DNA of 64,000 nt from Mucilaginibacter aquaedulcis (GTDB taxonomy: Bacteria; Bacteroidota; Bacteroidia; Sphingobacteriales; Sphingobacteriaceae), in the NCBI RefSeq assembly GCF_030409325.1, contig NZ_JAUFPR010000003.1:496001-560000 (forward strand), given 5' to 3'. The translations under genes and the position numbers were made by a program. This document shows, piece after piece, positions 63,068 through 64,000 of the stretch (position 1 is its first letter; each line of letters starts with the position of its first letter). The notes below the pieces were generated by a model. It saw only the letters and a list, made by a program, of their open reading frames with translations, searched no databases and was not told the DNA's origin.

Positions 63068-64000
63068 TTACCATTTCCAACTTATTTTTATTTGTTGATT
63101 TCCTTGAAGCGCATATTCAACATGTCCGTCCTTCCGGTGCAGAGCTGTTTGAGCTTTTTCATGCCCGGTCACTTTAAAACCAGGAAGTTCGATGCCTTGC
63201 TTTTTGATAATCATCATCCTGCAGCTCAGTCGTTCGTTGCCTTTTAAAAGGAATGAAACGTGGTTTTTGCGGTAGTGATATCCGGCCGTAGGATAGTCTA
63301 CATAGATCATGAAATCTTCATCAGGAACTTTGTAAAAATGGCGGGGTATAATGCCAAAAGCTACTCCGGCACCATAAACTTCCTGGCCAACAATTCCTGA
63401 TTGCTCCCAACCATCGTGAATATCTTCGATCGCTATCCAAAGTTTATGATCGATCTGCCCGGTTTTTACCTCTTCTGAAAACATTTCCCTTGGCAAATTA
63501 GGCGGGTAGTAATACGGTGCACGATTTAATATATATTTAAGGAATTCCGGTATCAGCAGGGATACGGATGGAAGGATATCTTCATCCTGTGCGTACAGTA
63601 AAAAATTGTGCATCGCTGCGAATACCTCCTGCTCTTCATACGCTGCGGTATAAGGCGCATCATTCAGTGGGAACATAGCAAAAAATGTAGGGTAATTTTT
63701 GGCGTAACCATAATTACACTCCCATAACTGAAAGTTCTTAAAAATATTCGCCAGGCTCAGGTAAGCCAGGTCGAGGTATAGCTGCTCTTTAGTTTCTTTA
63801 TACAGCCATAGCATGGCGTTAGCCCCGAATGCTGTATTATTGGCCTGATAAAACAGGTCGAAGCCTTTTCCCTGCAAAGTTTTGGCGGCCTTTTTTGCTT
63901 CCAACAGGAATTTGTTTTTTTTGGTCAGTTGCCAGGCATGCAACATCACAAGCGCGTAGAGCCCCGCCACGTCCTTTTCACCTCCCTTACCCGGCTGCGT
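63068..64000 (-). CDS. Six-hairpin-type glycosidase-like protein, N-terminus beyond the window
   Basis: The frame is open through the window end (TQPGKGGEKD precedes the GTG at 63970), so the gene starts to the right. The visible 311 codons show repeated helical pairs (AGLYALVMLHAWQLTKKNKF, ANAMLWLYKETKEQLYLDLA) and a beta-rich C-terminal domain (FMIYVDYPTAGYHYRKNHVS, HVEYALQGNQQIKISW). This is the layout of alpha/alpha-barrel glycosidases or lyases. No catalytic motif can be named with confidence. Confidence 0.65.
   Translation of the reverse strand, partial: TQPGKGGEKDVAGLYALVMLHAWQLTKKNKFLLEAKKAAKTLQGKGFDLFYQANNTAFGANAMLWLYKETKEQLYLDLAYLSLANIFKNFQLWECNYGYAKNYPTFFAMFPLNDAPYTAAYEEQEVFAAMHNFLLYAQDEDILPSVSLLIPEFLKYILNRAPYYYPPNLPREMFSEEVKTGQIDHKLWIAIEDIHDGWEQSGIVGQEVYGAGVAFGIIPRHFYKVPDEDFMIYVDYPTAGYHYRKNHVSFLLKGNERLSCRMMIIKKQGIELPGFKVTGHEKAQTALHRKDGHVEYALQGNQQIKISWKW

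Noticed and set aside
20388-64000. Right-hand attachment site as repeat of the tRNA-Ser 3' end
   Set aside because: I looked for a second GGTTCGAATCC-like copy and found none; the island end seems outside the window.
1-64000. CRISPR array or restriction-modification locus
   Set aside because: No regularly spaced direct repeats, Cas motifs or methylase motifs of that type were seen.

Overview
The window looks like chromosome from a soil-type Bacteroidota of the family Sphingobacteriaceae (Mucilaginibacter/Pedobacter-like). This rests on Bacteroidota-style promoter elements (TAnnTTTG), weak Shine-Dalgarno context, LytS/LytTR pairs, OmpA with a TSP3 linker, a phage_integrase/SAM5-type recombinase, and the general protein flavour. 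Species identity is inference; no 16S gene is present.

Left part, 1-20.4 kb, is ordinary dense chromosome. A minus-strand surface-glycan block comes first (a GT2 cut by the window edge, a DUF5672 protein, a GT9-like protein, an MsbA-type exporter and two tandem GT4 paralogs). Then come a MeaB-type GTPase, aminopeptidase P, a strongly expressed OmpA porin, an ABC-2 exporter divergent from a LytS/LytTR two-component pair, a second ABC exporter, frr, the diadenylate cyclase cdaA and a trans-polyprenyl diphosphate synthase. It ends at a tRNA-Ser(GGA).

From 20.5 kb to at least the window end the DNA is accessory. A tyrosine recombinase lies directly beside tRNA-Ser, as expected for an integrated island. 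It is followed by a decayed ORF6N gene, an ECF sigma/membrane-partner pair, a candidate CE-clan cysteine peptidase or acetyltransferase, a small two-gene operon whose first product ends in an SSB-tail-like sequence, and many broken genes. From 29.4 to 39.3 kb there is a GC-richer stress block: an exonuclease III fragment, UvrA2-type ATPase, DUF4385, DUF4142 (one broken, one intact), Tat-exported SDR, zinc alcohol dehydrogenase, PAS histidine kinase, GH130, DUF3891 and a decayed DUF892. After an AT-rich gene-poor stretch, 42.8-49.9 kb holds a glycan cluster: GT, UDP-galactopyranose mutase, clan GH-A hydrolase, GT2, a PIG-L deacetylase fused to a NodS-like methyltransferase, and an acyl-CoA-dehydrogenase-fold flavoprotein. 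From 50.8 to 61.3 kb lie DUF4142, receivers, a CheB-CheR-PAS / histidine kinase / LuxR regulator set, a tailless SSB, a divergent DUF892 protein and a fatty acid desaturase.

Two things look least described. The first is a repeated RNA hairpin with an almost invariant 15-nt loop (core GCAGCGAGTGT) on stems of different sequence, found at 28.5, 61.5 and 62.3 kb; two copies lie upstream of genes for tiny CCC-motif proteins (three family copies, one broken). The second is the glf/PIG-L-NodS/flavoprotein cluster, whose enzyme logic (deacetylate, N-methylate, perhaps oxidise an amino sugar) resembles the amino-sugar tailoring of Nod factors. At least eight genes in the accessory part are visibly broken, so it appears to be decaying or frequently rearranged.
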